Notes: a model not told the origin generated them from the letters alone. DNA of 62,194 bases from an uncultured Clostridia bacterium (GCA_934278995.1 CAKQWM010000012.1:1-62194), one strand, 5' to 3'; counted from the first letter of the stretch, positions 42,564 to 51,927 are shown. Translations and numbers: made by a program.

Positions 42564-43550
42564 TTGGAAAAATTCACCCAAACGATAACCGTCGATAACG
42601 AATCCGATTTTCGTGAATTAGTAGGTAGTTTCGACGAAAACTTAAACGTCATCATGAAGGAAACCGACACGCTGATAACGGCGTTGTCATCCGAATTATC
42701 CGTAAGCGGCGAAAAAGAAAACGTTAACGTTGCCGTAAACGTCATAAATAAACTTTACGGCGTTATAAAAGCGGGCGAGGGCATAGATAAATCGAAACTC
42801 GTATATTGTATCGAACTTGCCAAAGAAAACAATCTCGACGAAATCTCTAAATTGTCGCGCGACGTTATTGCCGTAACTTCTCACGGTAAGCCCATAAAAT
42901 GCAAAACGCTCGGGCAAAAACGTTACGTTGACGCAATAAGGAAAAATACCGTGGTTTTCGGAGTAGGTCCCGCGGGTACGGGTAAAACTTATCTTGCCGT
43001 AGCAATCGCCGTTTCGTCGTATAAGAACAAACAGGTCGAAAAGATTATTCTGACACGCCCCGCGGTGGAAGCAGGCGAAAGACTCGGCTTTTTGCCGGGG
43101 GATTTGCAGTCTAAGGTCGATCCGTATCTTCGTCCGCTGTACGACGCTTTGCAGGAAATGTTCGGGCTTGAAACTTACCAGAAGTTAATTGAAAAGGGCG
43201 TAATCGAAATTGCCCCGCTTGCCTATATGAGAGGCAGAACTTTAAACAACGCGTTTATTATTTTAGACGAAGCACAAAACTGTACCAAAGAACAAATGAA
43301 AATGTTTCTGACGCGTATGGGCGAGGGTAGCCGTATGATTATTACGGGCGACGTAACGCAAATAGATCTTCCGTACGGCAAAACGAGCGGGCTTAAACAC
43401 GCCGTTTCCATTCTTGACGGAATAGACGACATTGCTATTTGCAACCTGAGTTATAAAGACGTCGTAAGGCATCCTCTGGTAATGCAAATTATCAAAGCAT
43501 ATACGAAGGAAGAAACCTTTAAAGCGCCTAAAAAACGAAAAACAATTTAA
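42564..43550 (+). CDS. PhoH family ATPase
   Basis: 328 residues from a TTG at 42564 with GAGGAA 7 bases upstream; the upstream ATG frame overlaps yqfD deeply. Walker A is GPAGTGKTYLA, Walker B FIILDEAQN, with TRPAVEAGERLGFLPGD between, typical of PhoH/PhoL. Such proteins are cytosolic ATPases often linked to RNA metabolism. In Firmicutes the gene sits between yqfD and the pgpH/ybeY pair exactly as here. Confidence 0.93.
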   Translation: MEKFTQTITVDNESDFRELVGSFDENLNVIMKETDTLITALSSELSVSGEKENVNVAVNVINKLYGVIKAGEGIDKSKLVYCIELAKENNLDEISKLSRDVIAVTSHGKPIKCKTLGQKRYVDAIRKNTVVFGVGPAGTGKTYLAVAIAVSSYKNKQVEKIILTRPAVEAGERLGFLPGDLQSKVDPYLRPLYDALQEMFGLETYQKLIEKGVIEIAPLAYMRGRTLNNAFIILDEAQNCTKEQMKMFLTRMGEGSRMIITGDVTQIDLPYGKTSGLKHAVSILDGIDDIAICNLSYKDVVRHPLVMQIIKAYTKEETFKAPKKRKTI

Positions 43551-43569
43551 AAATATTTTCGTAAAACAG

Positions 43570-43600
43570 CCGTTAACAGGCTTATAGCCCGACTTTTTAC
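43570..43600 (+). repeat. Dispersed GGCTTATAG element, copy 10
   Basis: Reads CGTTAACAGGCTTATAG then CCCGACTTTTT. CGTAAAA/TTTTACG flanks allow a longer hairpin with the core in its loop. Lies between phoH and pgpH. Confidence 0.75.
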
Positions 43601-43650
43601 GCTTTTTACGATAAATTGACAACATTTACAAAAGTTATCGAGAGGTAAAT

Positions 43651-45141
43651 ATGTTTTTTCAGAACAAAAAATACAAACCGTGGAAAAAGAGCGACTTTTT
43701 CTGGTCCATTTTTCAGTTTTTCATTCATGCGGTAATAATTACGGGCTTGTTTGCGCTTGCAACCTTGATGTATAAAGGCGCGAACGGTTTTGTGGATTAC
43801 GTTACGAAAAGCGAAACTTTTATGCGCGCTATCTACGCCGTAATTATAATTTTTGCGCTTTGCGCGTCGGCGTATCTGTATTATTTTTTTGAATTCCGCG
43901 ACTACCTTATAAGACCGAAGAATATAGCGGTTTTGTTTATCGTAATAGAACTTTCCTACATGGTTTGCATTGCAATGGGCAGATTCAACGGTATTTTCTC
44001 CCGTCCTTCGGCGTTATGCTGTTTGCTGATTTTGCTTCTCGTAAATTACAGAACGGCGATATTTACAAACTTTGTTTTCGGCGCGCTGATGCTTTGTTCC
44101 GACCTTTTGCTTGACGGCGGCTATGAAACTACCGTCGTTTTAGGACAGTTTATCACGAGCGTGGTTACGGGGCACCTTGCCGTTTACCTCGTCAACAACG
44201 TGGGTTCGAGAATCAAAGTTTTCGGTATGGGTTTCGTTATTTCGGTTCCCATTGCCTTGTTCGCCTTATTATTCAGCGTAAAGTCCGGAATGGAAACAAT
44301 AAGGATAATGAAGATAATATTCGACGGCTTTATGTCGGGAATTTTATCGACCGTAATAATGATGGCAATTCTGCCTCTTTTTGAATACGTTTTCAACATT
44401 TTAACGAATTACCGTCTTGCCGAAATCACCGATCACAAGTCCAAACTTATCAGTAAACTTATAGAAGAAGCGCCGGGGACTTTCCAGCACTCGCTCGTCG
44501 TTTCGACTTTGGCGGAAACTTGCGCCACGGCTATCGGGGAAAATCCTATTCTGGCAAGAGCCGCCGCTTACTATCACGATATGGGTAAACTTAAACAGCC
44601 GCTGTACTTTACGGAAAACCAGCACGGTTATAACCCGCACGACGAACTTGCCCCCGAACTTTCTACTCAGATTATCCGCTCGCACACCACCGACGGTTAC
44701 GAACTTATCAAAAAGTATCACTTACCGCTTATTCTGGCGGACGTTGCGAGGGAACATCACGGCACCTTGCCTATTCAGTATTTTTATAATAAGGCGCTCA
44801 AATTTACAGAGGGCGATCTCGACATCAAAGATTTTTCGTACGCAGGTCCCAAACCCTCGACTAAAATATCGGCAATCATAATGCTTGCCGACGGATGCGA
44901 GGCCGCCGTAAGAGCGCAGAACGACAGGTCGAGAGAAAAGGTTGAAAAAGTAGTTACGGCGATCGTTGACGACAGAATGAAACTCGATCAGTTTTCCGAT
45001 TGCGAAATAACCATGCGCGAAATTGATATTATCAAAAACGCCCTCGAAGATTCTCTTTCCGGCGTATATCACGACAGAATCAAATACCCCAAAATGAAGG
45101 ACAAGCGTATTAACGAATTCGATTCCACAAGAAAGGAGTAA
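43651..45141 (+). CDS. HD-domain phosphohydrolase, PgpH-like, without the extracellular domain
   Basis: 496 residues. Six to seven membrane helices (about 20-240) are followed by a cytoplasmic HD domain (about 265-460): FQHSLVVSTLAET, AAAYYHDMGKLKQP (HD), HTTDGYELIKKYHLP, REHHGT and MLADGCEAAVRA. This matches the 7TM-HD (PgpH/YqfF) c-di-AMP phosphodiesterases. Typical members are about 700 residues with a large N-terminal extracellular 7TMR-HDED domain; that domain is absent, the first helix starting near residue 22. It should degrade c-di-AMP, with altered or no extracellular sensing. It overlaps no other gene; ybeY follows 1 base later. Confidence 0.88.
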   Translation: MFFQNKKYKPWKKSDFFWSIFQFFIHAVIITGLFALATLMYKGANGFVDYVTKSETFMRAIYAVIIIFALCASAYLYYFFEFRDYLIRPKNIAVLFIVIELSYMVCIAMGRFNGIFSRPSALCCLLILLLVNYRTAIFTNFVFGALMLCSDLLLDGGYETTVVLGQFITSVVTGHLAVYLVNNVGSRIKVFGMGFVISVPIALFALLFSVKSGMETIRIMKIIFDGFMSGILSTVIMMAILPLFEYVFNILTNYRLAEITDHKSKLISKLIEEAPGTFQHSLVVSTLAETCATAIGENPILARAAAYYHDMGKLKQPLYFTENQHGYNPHDELAPELSTQIIRSHTTDGYELIKKYHLPLILADVAREHHGTLPIQYFYNKALKFTEGDLDIKDFSYAGPKPSTKISAIIMLADGCEAAVRAQNDRSREKVEKVVTAIVDDRMKLDQFSDCEITMREIDIIKNALEDSLSGVYHDRIKYPKMKDKRINEFDSTRKE

Positions 45142-45142
45142 A

Positions 45143-45616
45143 ATGGGAAAGATTAAAGTTTACGTTGACGGGGACTATCGGAAAGCGCAAAAAATAGCCG
45201 ACGTTTTATATAAAACGCTCGGGCAAAGAACCGATCTTTACGTCGAATTAGACGTGGTTTCACAAGAAGAAATCAAGGCGCTGAACAGCGATAACAGGCA
45301 TATAGACGCAGTTACCGACGTTTTGTCCTTTCCCATGCTCGACGGAATTCGCGGTAAAAAGATTTACAAAAAAGATTATCCTTACGATTACGACGAAGAC
45401 GAAAAAGCAATATTTTTAGGCTCGGTTGCAATATGCCTTGACAGGGCAAAAGAACAGGCGATTGAATACGGACATTCTTTGCAAAGAGAAATGAGTTACT
45501 TGTTCGTCCACGGATTGTTACACCTTTTCGGTTACGATCATATTACGGACGAAGACAAAAAAGAAATGAGAGAAAAGGAAGAGCAGGTTTTGCTCGAATT
45601 AGGTATTTCAAGATGA
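45143..45616 (+). CDS. ybeY: Endoribonuclease YbeY
   Basis: 157 residues. The zinc motif HGLLHLFGYDH (three His) and the upstream DVLSFPM are diagnostic. It processes 16S rRNA 3' ends and takes part in ribosome quality control. It starts one base after the pgpH-like gene, and its end overlaps era (ATGA), so era is translationally coupled to it. AAAGGAG precedes the start. Confidence 0.95.
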   Translation: MGKIKVYVDGDYRKAQKIADVLYKTLGQRTDLYVELDVVSQEEIKALNSDNRHIDAVTDVLSFPMLDGIRGKKIYKKDYPYDYDEDEKAIFLGSVAICLDRAKEQAIEYGHSLQREMSYLFVHGLLHLFGYDHITDEDKKEMREKEEQVLLELGISR

Positions 45617-46506
45617 GAAGCGGTACGGTTGCCGTCGTAGGACGCGCAAACGCAGGAAAATCCACATTGATAAACGTTCTTGTCGGCGAAAAGGTCGCTA
45701 TCGTATCGCCAAAGCCTCAGACGACGCGCGACAGAATTTTAGGTATTAAAAACGGCGAGGATTACCAGATAGTTTTTGAAGACACGCCGGGTATATACAA
45801 AGCGTCGTCTCTTTTAAACGAAAGAATGCAAAAAAGCGCGGAAGTCGCTTCGCGCGACGTGGACCTTGTTTTGTATCTGATAGATATCCATGCAGGCGTT
45901 AAAGACGAGGAAATAGAAAATCTCAAAAAATACGCAACGGGCAAAGTCCCTCTTATCCTCGTTTTAACGAAAACAGATATCATGCCGAAAGAAAATATTC
46001 CGCTTATGGTCGAAAAATTCGGCGACGTAGAAGGGATTGACAAAATCGTAACCGTATCGGCGCGTCGCGGAAAAAATCTTAACAAACTTACCGAAGAAAT
46101 CTTAAAACGTCTTCCCGTGGGCGGTCCGATTTATTCAGAAGATATAATTTCCGACAGATCCGAAAAGTTTATGATATCCGAAATCATGCGCGAGAAGATT
46201 CTTTTAAAATACGACAAAGAGATTCCTCACGGGATAGCGATAGTTATAAATACTTTTGAAAAACAGAAAAACGGCGTTTACGATATCAATCTCGATATAG
46301 TTTGCGAAAAACAAAATCATAAAGCGATTTTAATCGGCAAACAAGGGCAAAGTTTAAAAGAAGTTTCTTCTTTTGCGCGTCAAAGCATGGAAAAGTTTTT
46401 GGGCGCAAAAGTTTTTCTGACCGTTTACGTAAAGGTGAAAGAGGATTGGCGCAATAACCCTTCAAGACTTAAAGAATACGGATATTCCGACGAAGATTTT
46501 TATTGA
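45613..46506 (+). CDS. era: GTPase Era
   Basis: 297 residues. G1 GRANAGKST, G2 in the PQTTRDR segment, G3 EDTPGIY, G4 TKTDI; the C-terminal KH domain has ILIGKQGQSLKEV. It binds the 16S rRNA 3' end and helps assemble the 30S subunit, working with YbeY, to which it is coupled. Normal length. Confidence 0.97.
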   Translation: MRSGTVAVVGRANAGKSTLINVLVGEKVAIVSPKPQTTRDRILGIKNGEDYQIVFEDTPGIYKASSLLNERMQKSAEVASRDVDLVLYLIDIHAGVKDEEIENLKKYATGKVPLILVLTKTDIMPKENIPLMVEKFGDVEGIDKIVTVSARRGKNLNKLTEEILKRLPVGGPIYSEDIISDRSEKFMISEIMREKILLKYDKEIPHGIAIVINTFEKQKNGVYDINLDIVCEKQNHKAILIGKQGQSLKEVSSFARQSMEKFLGAKVFLTVYVKVKEDWRNNPSRLKEYGYSDEDFY

Positions 46507-46673
46507 TCGTAGTAAGTAGGTTAACGGGCGTTTAACACGGCAAAAACCGATTTATTCCCGCAAAAACAGTAAACGTTAACGATTATAATCCCTACGCGTT
46601 TTTTTTACTTGTGGTTTTTTTTACTGTTAGTGTACATAATAATATCGCGGTATCTGTGATACGGAGGAATTAT

Positions 46674-46772
46674 ATGAAAAAAAACCCGTCGGACAAGGCT
46701 TGGGAAATGTTTGAAAAAACAGGCAAAATATCCTATTATATGCTTTATAAAAAGTTGAAAAAACTCGATTAA
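46674..46772 (+). CDS. yqzL: YqzL-like small protein
   Basis: A 32-residue gene, MKKNPSDKAWEMFEKTGKI then SYYMLYKKLKKLD, with CGGAGG 7 bases upstream. Its position between era and recO and the pattern W..FE.TG.I..Y.LYK.L match YqzL of Bacillus. Function is unknown. Its TAA stop lies in the dispersed-element copy 11. Confidence 0.8.
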   Translation: MKKNPSDKAWEMFEKTGKISYYMLYKKLKKLD

Positions 46773-46794
46773 CGGGCGTATAGCCCCACTTTTA
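46766..46794 (+). repeat. Dispersed GGCTTATAG element, copy 11
   Basis: Reads GATTAACGGGCGTATAG then CCCCACTTTTATT. It includes the yqzL stop and ends 7 bases before the recO ATG. Confidence 0.7.
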
Positions 46795-46800
46795 TTGAAA

Positions 46801-47556
46801 ATGGAAGAAAAATTCAACGCAATTTGCATACGCTCCGTGTCTTATAAAGACAACGATAAAATGCTTTCGCTTTTCAGTCTGGAAAACGGAATCGTCGATT
46901 GCGTTTTGCGGGGAGTAAAAAAGTCCGGCGCCAAATTAAAATTTGCAGGCGAACTTTTTTGTTTTGCGGAATACGTTGTCGCGGTAAAAAACGGCAGAAG
47001 AACGGTTATAGAAGCGACGCAGATAGACGATTTTTACGAAATCCGCCTCGATATAGAAAAATACTATTGCGCAACGGCAATTATAGAGTATTTGCGCGCG
47101 TTTTGTCGTGAGGATGAAAAGCGTTACGATTTGTTTTTAGATACGGTAAACGCTCTGAAAGCCATCGAAAACGGTAAAAATTCACCGCAACTTGTTTTGG
47201 TTAAATTTTTTGAAGAAGGTTTAAAAAAGGAAGGTTACGGTATTAGTTTCGGCTCTTGCGCCTCATGCAAAAAACCGATAGACGGCAGAGTTTTTTTCGA
47301 TTTCGATACCTGTCAGTTCAAGTGTTACGATTGCGCGGATTATCTTTGCACCGAAATGCGCGCTTCTACTTACGCGTTGCTGTCAAATCTTACGAAAATA
47401 GACCTTTCAGAATTGAAAAACGGGCTTAAACCGACCTATAGCGAGGCTTTTTCGGATAACGAAGCCGTAAAAAACGCTTTAAAGTTTTATGATTTTTTTA
47501 TTTCGGATAAAATAGGCGTGCGGATAAAATCAAATGAAGCAATATTAAATTTGTAG
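46801..47556 (+). CDS. recO: DNA repair protein RecO
   Basis: 251 residues from the ATG at 46801. An N-terminal OB fold (about 1-80) with ICIRSVSYKDNDKMLSLFS is followed by a helical domain with a Cys4 zinc site (CASCKKP...CQFKCYDC). RecO loads RecA on SSB-coated DNA in gap repair and is last in the yqfC-to-recO run. There is no recognisable Shine-Dalgarno: the 20 bases upstream are the end of element copy 11, so coupling to yqzL or a role for the element is likely. Confidence 0.92.
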   Translation: MEEKFNAICIRSVSYKDNDKMLSLFSLENGIVDCVLRGVKKSGAKLKFAGELFCFAEYVVAVKNGRRTVIEATQIDDFYEIRLDIEKYYCATAIIEYLRAFCREDEKRYDLFLDTVNALKAIENGKNSPQLVLVKFFEEGLKKEGYGISFGSCASCKKPIDGRVFFDFDTCQFKCYDCADYLCTEMRASTYALLSNLTKIDLSELKNGLKPTYSEAFSDNEAVKNALKFYDFFISDKIGVRIKSNEAILNL

Positions 47557-47912
47557 TTTTAAATTTAGTACTGCAAGGTTAACGCGTGAAACCTCATAGG
47601 TTTTAAAACTCTGTTTTTCAAATTAAAAAAAGACGGTTTTTCGTAAAAAACGCAATGCTTTTAAAGGTTTTACCTATAGACAAAAGATTTTCTTTTTACG
47701 CTTTAATAATTTTTTCTTACAACATTTTTCGGACAAAAACGCTTTTTAAACGAAAATTTGTTTACACAATTTTTTTATTATGCTAAAATATTAAACGTCG
47801 TTAAACTTTTTCACACGTTAAGTTTATGGTTTAACGCTCATAATAACGCGGGTTTATGCGCGTAAGTACGCTCCGCCACGGTAGTTTCCGCCGTGTAAAA
47901 ACAGGAAATCAT
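47557..47912. other. 356-base gap upstream of the tRNA gene
   Basis: No gene. A weak hairpin AAACCT-CAT-AGGTTT (about 47591-47606) may end the recO transcript, and a promoter for the tRNA lies at 47761. Confidence 0.5.
47761..47789 (+). promoter_or_regulatory. Promoter of the tRNA-Leu gene
   Basis: TTTACA (47761-47766), 17-base spacer, TAAAAT (47784-47789). Confidence 0.5.
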
Positions 47913-47998
47913 GCGGGTATGGCGGAATTGGCAGACGCGTTAGATTCAGGTTCTAATGGTGCAACTTCGTGCAGGTTCAAGTCCTGTTACCCGCACCA
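47913..47998 (+). tRNA. tRNA-Leu, anticodon CAG
   Basis: 86 bases beginning GCGGGTATGGCGGAATTGG and ending GGTTCAAGTCC...CCGCACCA with the encoded CCA. The anticodon arm is TTAGA-TTCAGGT-TCTAA, placing CAG at 47947-47949. A long variable arm (GTGCAACTTCGTGCA) and the GGCGGAATTGG D-arm are typical for class II tRNA-Leu. Its 3' end resembles the tRNA fragments in the 224-base array at 1-805. Confidence 0.97.
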
Positions 47999-47999
47999 C

Positions 48000-48047
48000 G
48001 AATAACGTAAGTTGAACCGATAAGGTTTGATTTACGTTATTTTTTTA
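48000..48047 (+). terminator. Terminator after tRNA-Leu
   Basis: AATAACGTAA and TTACGTTATT form the stem, followed by TTTTTT. Confidence 0.85.
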
Positions 48048-48464
48048 TAAGGTATATCGACGATATATCGTAGATTTTACCGAATTATAATTTGGAATTA
48101 TTAGTTTAAATTTATAAACGTAGTCGTTTTGCTTCGATGAAATTTATATCCGATAAAATCTATATACGATAAAATCTATATCCGATGTGTTTTTTAAAAA
48201 AAGTACCGCGGTAAGCAATTGTTACCGCGGTTAACAAAGGGATATATAAAAAATAATAAATACAACGGTTAACAATAAATACCGCATAAACAAAGGAATA
48301 TACGAAAAAACGCTTGCGCGCGCAAGCGTTTTTTTTACTGTTACAAATTGTTTTTTAATTAGTGAGTTGTCAAACTAAGTGCAACACTTAGAAAGAAAAA
48401 AGTTAAATAAATCTCCTTTATAATATGGTATTTATTAAAGCGTTATCGTCATAGTAAGTCGGCG
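48048..48464. other. 417-base gap with terminator hairpins
   Basis: Contains short repeats of ATAAAATCTATATCCGAT, a hairpin CCGCGGTAA-GCAATTG-TTACCGCGG (48206-48231, with a T-run on the minus strand) and AACGCTTGCGCGCGCAAGCGTT with T-runs (48305-48337). Nothing coding. Confidence 0.6.
48305..48337. terminator. Bidirectional terminator
   Basis: AAAAAACGCTTGCGCGCGCAAGCGTTTTTTT, perfectly symmetrical. Probably ends the minus-strand epimerase-like transcript. Confidence 0.8.
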
Positions 48465-49373
48465 TTATATTTCTTCCACGCTGAATTTTACGAAAAATTT
48501 AACCGCTTCGTTAGGACCGATTACGCTATATCTGAACATATCGTCCATAAAAGTAGTAGTAGGTTCCAAGCCGAGCGCGTAATCGTAAGACGCGTCGCTG
48601 CACCACTGAACGAAACAGGGGAGAGTGTCGCCCGAGTAGTCGAGAATAAACTTTTTATTAAGTTTTTCATTGACGACTTCGACTTTCGGCGTTTTATTCC
48701 TGATATAGTAACAACGTTCTTCCTCGTTATCGACGTTTGCCCCGAATATCGTGCGTTTTTCCGACATAAGTTTCGCGTAATCGTTCCTCGGCGTAACTTT
48801 TTCGGTTTCCGAGTAAATTTTAACGCCTTCGTCGAGGAAAGGATACCCTAAATTTACGTGGTAAAGAAGACAATATTCTTCCGTTTTTGTTCCGCGGTTT
48901 AAAAGCGTATCCGAAACTTCCACGCTTTCACCGTTTAATTTTGTGGTTACAACCCTTTTCATCAACAGATTTTTACCGAAAAGTTCGGTGTCTTCTATTT
49001 CCGCCGTAACGCGGATAATATTCTCGTCGCAAACGGTTTCAACGACCTTTGCGGGAATATTATGAAAAGTTCCGTGCATCATAAATCCTTCTCTCGAGCC
49101 GGCGGAATCAAGCCCGACCGTATAAAACATTCCGCCTTCAAACCGCTTTAAGTAGGGGACTTCTCTCGCAGAAAAGCCGTTTTTAGAAATAAAAGACATA
49201 TTCGTCGAGCCGTCGAAAAGTTGCATCATATCCAAAGCCTTGCTTTCGTTAAGCAAAACTCTGAGTTTGCCGTTAAAAATTTCAACGATTTTTAATCCGT
49301 TTTCTTTTCCTTCCGTAAGGGTGTAACGGCGAATATACGCCACCTGAGATAAATTTGAAATTTTACCGTTCAT
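48465..49373 (-). CDS. Aldose-1-epimerase-like protein (DUF4432-type)
   Basis: 302 residues of the galactose mutarotase fold, matching DUF4432-like proteins: MMHGTFHNIPA with a conserved His, CLLYHVNLGYPFLDEG with a second His, and LGLEPTTTF near the C-terminus with the catalytic-type Glu. It likely binds sugars or sugar-like compounds in the cytosol; the substrate is unknown. It lies 29 bases downstream of the GGDEF gene on the same strand and is probably co-transcribed with it. Confidence 0.75.
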   Translation of the reverse strand: MNGKISNLSQVAYIRRYTLTEGKENGLKIVEIFNGKLRVLLNESKALDMMQLFDGSTNMSFISKNGFSAREVPYLKRFEGGMFYTVGLDSAGSREGFMMHGTFHNIPAKVVETVCDENIIRVTAEIEDTELFGKNLLMKRVVTTKLNGESVEVSDTLLNRGTKTEEYCLLYHVNLGYPFLDEGVKIYSETEKVTPRNDYAKLMSEKRTIFGANVDNEEERCYYIRNKTPKVEVVNEKLNKKFILDYSGDTLPCFVQWCSDASYDYALGLEPTTTFMDDMFRYSVIGPNEAVKFFVKFSVEEI

Positions 49374-49402
49374 AAAAAGCCTCGATGCCGTACCGCAAAT
49401 TG

Positions 49403-50596
49403 CTACATATAGGTTACGTCGCTGAAAGTAACGCAGTTTTTGCCGACGGTTTTGCTGATATAAAGTTGTTTGTCCGCTTTAGCGACGAGTAAAAGAGCAT
49501 TAAGTTCGTCGCTACTTCCGCAAGCGACTCCGAAAGAAGCGGTAACGATGTTGCTGTAAGGTAAGTCGGTTCTCGGTATAGCCGTCGCGCGGACGGCTTC
49601 GAGAAGTTCTCCCGCAAGGTTTTTTACATTTTCTTCGTCTGTATCGGGTAAAATAACGCCGAATTCTTCTCCGCCGAAACGGAAAAGGTACAAATCGGAT
49701 TTTTCAAGAACGTTTAAAACGCTTTCGGCTATGCGGTAAAGGACTTCGTCGCCTTCAAGGTGCGAATAATTATCGTTATAAGACTTGAAATTGTCGATAT
49801 CGTAAATTATGACGCCGACTTTTTTTGAAGGCGCGCGGTTGATAATGAATTTTGCGTAGGTATCCACCGCTTTTCTGTTAAGCGTGCCGGTAACTATATC
49901 GTTATAAGCAAGTTTTAAAAATTCGTTGCTCATTTCTTTTATACGACGCTCGTCGCAAGATTGTCTCAAAAACACGTAGCGAATTACTATAAACCCTATG
50001 ATAATCGAAAACCGCAACAGAAAATGTTTGAATAAATTATAATTTTCGGCATACGGAAGCACGCTCGGTAACCACCAACTCGTAAATATAAGAGCCACCA
50101 AGATTGCGGTGTCCGAACGTTTATAGGTCGGGGCAATCATTATTACGAAAAGATAACACATAGAGATCGAAAGCCCGATGTTATGGAAATTACAGGAAAC
50201 CATAAATATCGTAACGCTTACGATAATCGTTACGTAATACGCAAGCAAAACGTATCGCGCCGTTTCGGTGTCGTATTTTTTGTAAAGCGACAAAAAAATC
50301 AGCATCGCAAGAGAGGACGCAACCATAATATAAAGCGGTATCATGTCGATAGGTATCATAGTATTGAATATGATATTTTTGACGAGATAAATACCGTTCG
50401 TAAGTATAAATAAAATCGTTGCGAAAAAAACGAGGGATAGCGTCTGCCTCATGAATATACTCTGTTGCGACGGAAGATTGTCGGCTTTTGTTTTGAGTAC
50501 GTTATTGCAAAAACTTTTAAACCTTTTGTAAGATTGTTCCGATAATTCCAACTTCAGATCTTTTAGAATGTTGTCGTTTTTTACCCGTAGTTTCAT
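49403..50596 (-). CDS. Membrane GGDEF diguanylate cyclase
   Basis: 397 residues from the ATG at 50596, which has GGAGGA 5 bases upstream; the in-frame TTG at 50608 is less likely. About five to six membrane helices (50-210) form a sensor domain. The GGDEF domain (about 230-390) has DIDNFKSYNDNYSHLEGDE and FRFGGEEFG, an intact active site that makes c-di-GMP from two GTP. The inhibitory I-site RxxD is absent (EKSD in its place), so feedback inhibition may be lacking. Confidence 0.9.
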   Translation of the reverse strand: MKLRVKNDNILKDLKLELSEQSYKRFKSFCNNVLKTKADNLPSQQSIFMRQTLSLVFFATILFILTNGIYLVKNIIFNTMIPIDMIPLYIMVASSLAMLIFLSLYKKYDTETARYVLLAYYVTIIVSVTIFMVSCNFHNIGLSISMCYLFVIMIAPTYKRSDTAILVALIFTSWWLPSVLPYAENYNLFKHFLLRFSIIIGFIVIRYVFLRQSCDERRIKEMSNEFLKLAYNDIVTGTLNRKAVDTYAKFIINRAPSKKVGVIIYDIDNFKSYNDNYSHLEGDEVLYRIAESVLNVLEKSDLYLFRFGGEEFGVILPDTDEENVKNLAGELLEAVRATAIPRTDLPYSNIVTASFGVACGSSDELNALLLVAKADKQLYISKTVGKNCVTFSDVTYM

Positions 50597-50777
50597 TAGT
50601 TCCTCCAAAATAAGCTATAGCGGCGCAATATACTTTTATAAAAGGTTACGCTTTCCGCGCGAATTCAACTTTTGTTATCGGTTAAGTATTTTTTAAAAGT
50701 TTGCGCCCGACTTAGAAAAAATCGTCAAAAAAGCATTAACGATAATTAAAACAACTTTTTACGTGTCATTTTTTGAT

Positions 50778-50806
50778 ATTATATCATAAATTTATAGTTA
50801 TTACAA
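50778..50806 (-). promoter_or_regulatory. Promoter of the GGDEF gene
   Basis: Minus strand TTGTAA (50806-50801), 17-base spacer, TATAAT (50783-50778). Confidence 0.6.
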
Positions 50807-50956
50807 GCATAATATGTATAAATTTCGTGTATCGCGTTTTTTTTGCGTTACGGGGTTTAAAAACGGCATATAGTAGGTCCGCTTTGCTTTTTTTTGCCTA
50901 TTATACCGAAAATCGGGGGGTATGTTACGATTCGCAATAAGGCGTAACGCATTTTC

Positions 50957-50985
50957 TTGCGTTTTATATAGAATTATGCTAAAAT
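50957..50985 (+). promoter_or_regulatory. Promoter of the SDR gene
   Basis: TTGCGT (50957-50962), 17-base spacer, TAAAAT (50980-50985). Confidence 0.6.
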
Positions 50986-51041
50986 ATAAAAAATAATCGA
51001 AAACGGCTATAAAAAGAAAACTGTTGAGGTAAAGAATATTT

Positions 51042-51827
51042 ATGAATAAAAAAGTAGTCGTAATTACCGGCGCGAGTAGCGGAATAGGCTTTGCCGCGGC
51101 GGAATTATTTGCAAAAAAGGGATATATCGTTTACGGGCTGTCAAGAAAACTTGCCGAAAGCAGATTGTTTACCTCATTGTCGTGCGACGTTACCGACAGA
51201 GTTAAAACCGCTCAAACGCTTCTTGATATCTATCAAAAAGAAGGAAGAATCGATATCCTTATAAACAATGCGGGTATGGGCATAAGCGGCGCGATAGAGT
51301 ATCTGACGGAAGAGGATTTCGATAAAATTTTCAACGTCAACCTTAAAGGCGTAATTATGACGAGTTCCCTTTGTATTCCTTATCTTCGGGAATCTAACGG
51401 CAGAATCATAAACACTTCGAGCGTTGCCGCCGTCGTGCCGATTCCTTATCAGGCGTGTTACTCGGCAACCAAAGCGGCGGTCGAAAGTTTTTCGTTTGCT
51501 TTATTTAGCGAAGTAAGGGGACAAGGAATTAAGGTAACCTGCGTTCGCCCGGGAGATACCAAAACGGGTTTTACCGAAAACAGGGTTAAAACGGAGGTGG
51601 AAAACGAAGTTTACGGCAAAAAAATAACCGACAGCGTCAGCAAAATGGAACGGGACGAGAATAAAGGAAGAAGTCCTTTGTCCGTCGCTAAAGTAATGCT
51701 TAAGGTTGCCGAAACTAAAAATCCGCCGCCGGTTTGCTCTGTCGGCTTCGAATATAAATGCGCCTGCGTTCTGGCTAAATTTTTACCGCAACGCCTTATA
51801 AACTACATCGTAAGAAAATTGTATTGA
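51042..51827 (+). CDS. Short-chain dehydrogenase/reductase
   Basis: 261 residues, classical SDR. TGASSGIG at the start binds NAD(P), NNAGMG follows, with a catalytic Ser (NTSSVA) and the YSATK catalytic Tyr/Lys pair. The substrate is unknown. It has its own promoter. The following terminator divides it from the helicase gene on the other strand. Confidence 0.9.
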   Translation: MNKKVVVITGASSGIGFAAAELFAKKGYIVYGLSRKLAESRLFTSLSCDVTDRVKTAQTLLDIYQKEGRIDILINNAGMGISGAIEYLTEEDFDKIFNVNLKGVIMTSSLCIPYLRESNGRIINTSSVAAVVPIPYQACYSATKAAVESFSFALFSEVRGQGIKVTCVRPGDTKTGFTENRVKTEVENEVYGKKITDSVSKMERDENKGRSPLSVAKVMLKVAETKNPPPVCSVGFEYKCACVLAKFLPQRLINYIVRKLY

Positions 51828-51879
51828 ACTAACAAAAGAATTTAAAATAAGTCGTCGTTTCGACTGTTTGAAAAGTAAA

Positions 51880-51918
51880 AGCGTGTTTGGCATAAAAATA
51901 CCAAACACGTTTTTTTAA
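51880..51918. terminator. Bidirectional terminator
   Basis: CGTGTTTGG-CATAAAAATA-CCAAACACG with T-run. It separates the convergent SDR and helicase genes. Confidence 0.8.
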
Positions 51919-51927
51919 TTTTTAGGG

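Larger units (their letters stand above)
50609..51041. other. 433-base divergent region with two promoters
   Basis: Between GGDEF and SDR genes. Apart from the two promoters it contains only AT-rich sequence and an element-like fragment (AACGGCATATAG at about 50862). Confidence 0.5.

Noticed and set aside
41400..46506. Phage or mobile island
   Set aside because: This is the conserved Firmicute yqfC-to-era cluster with no integrase or phage gene.
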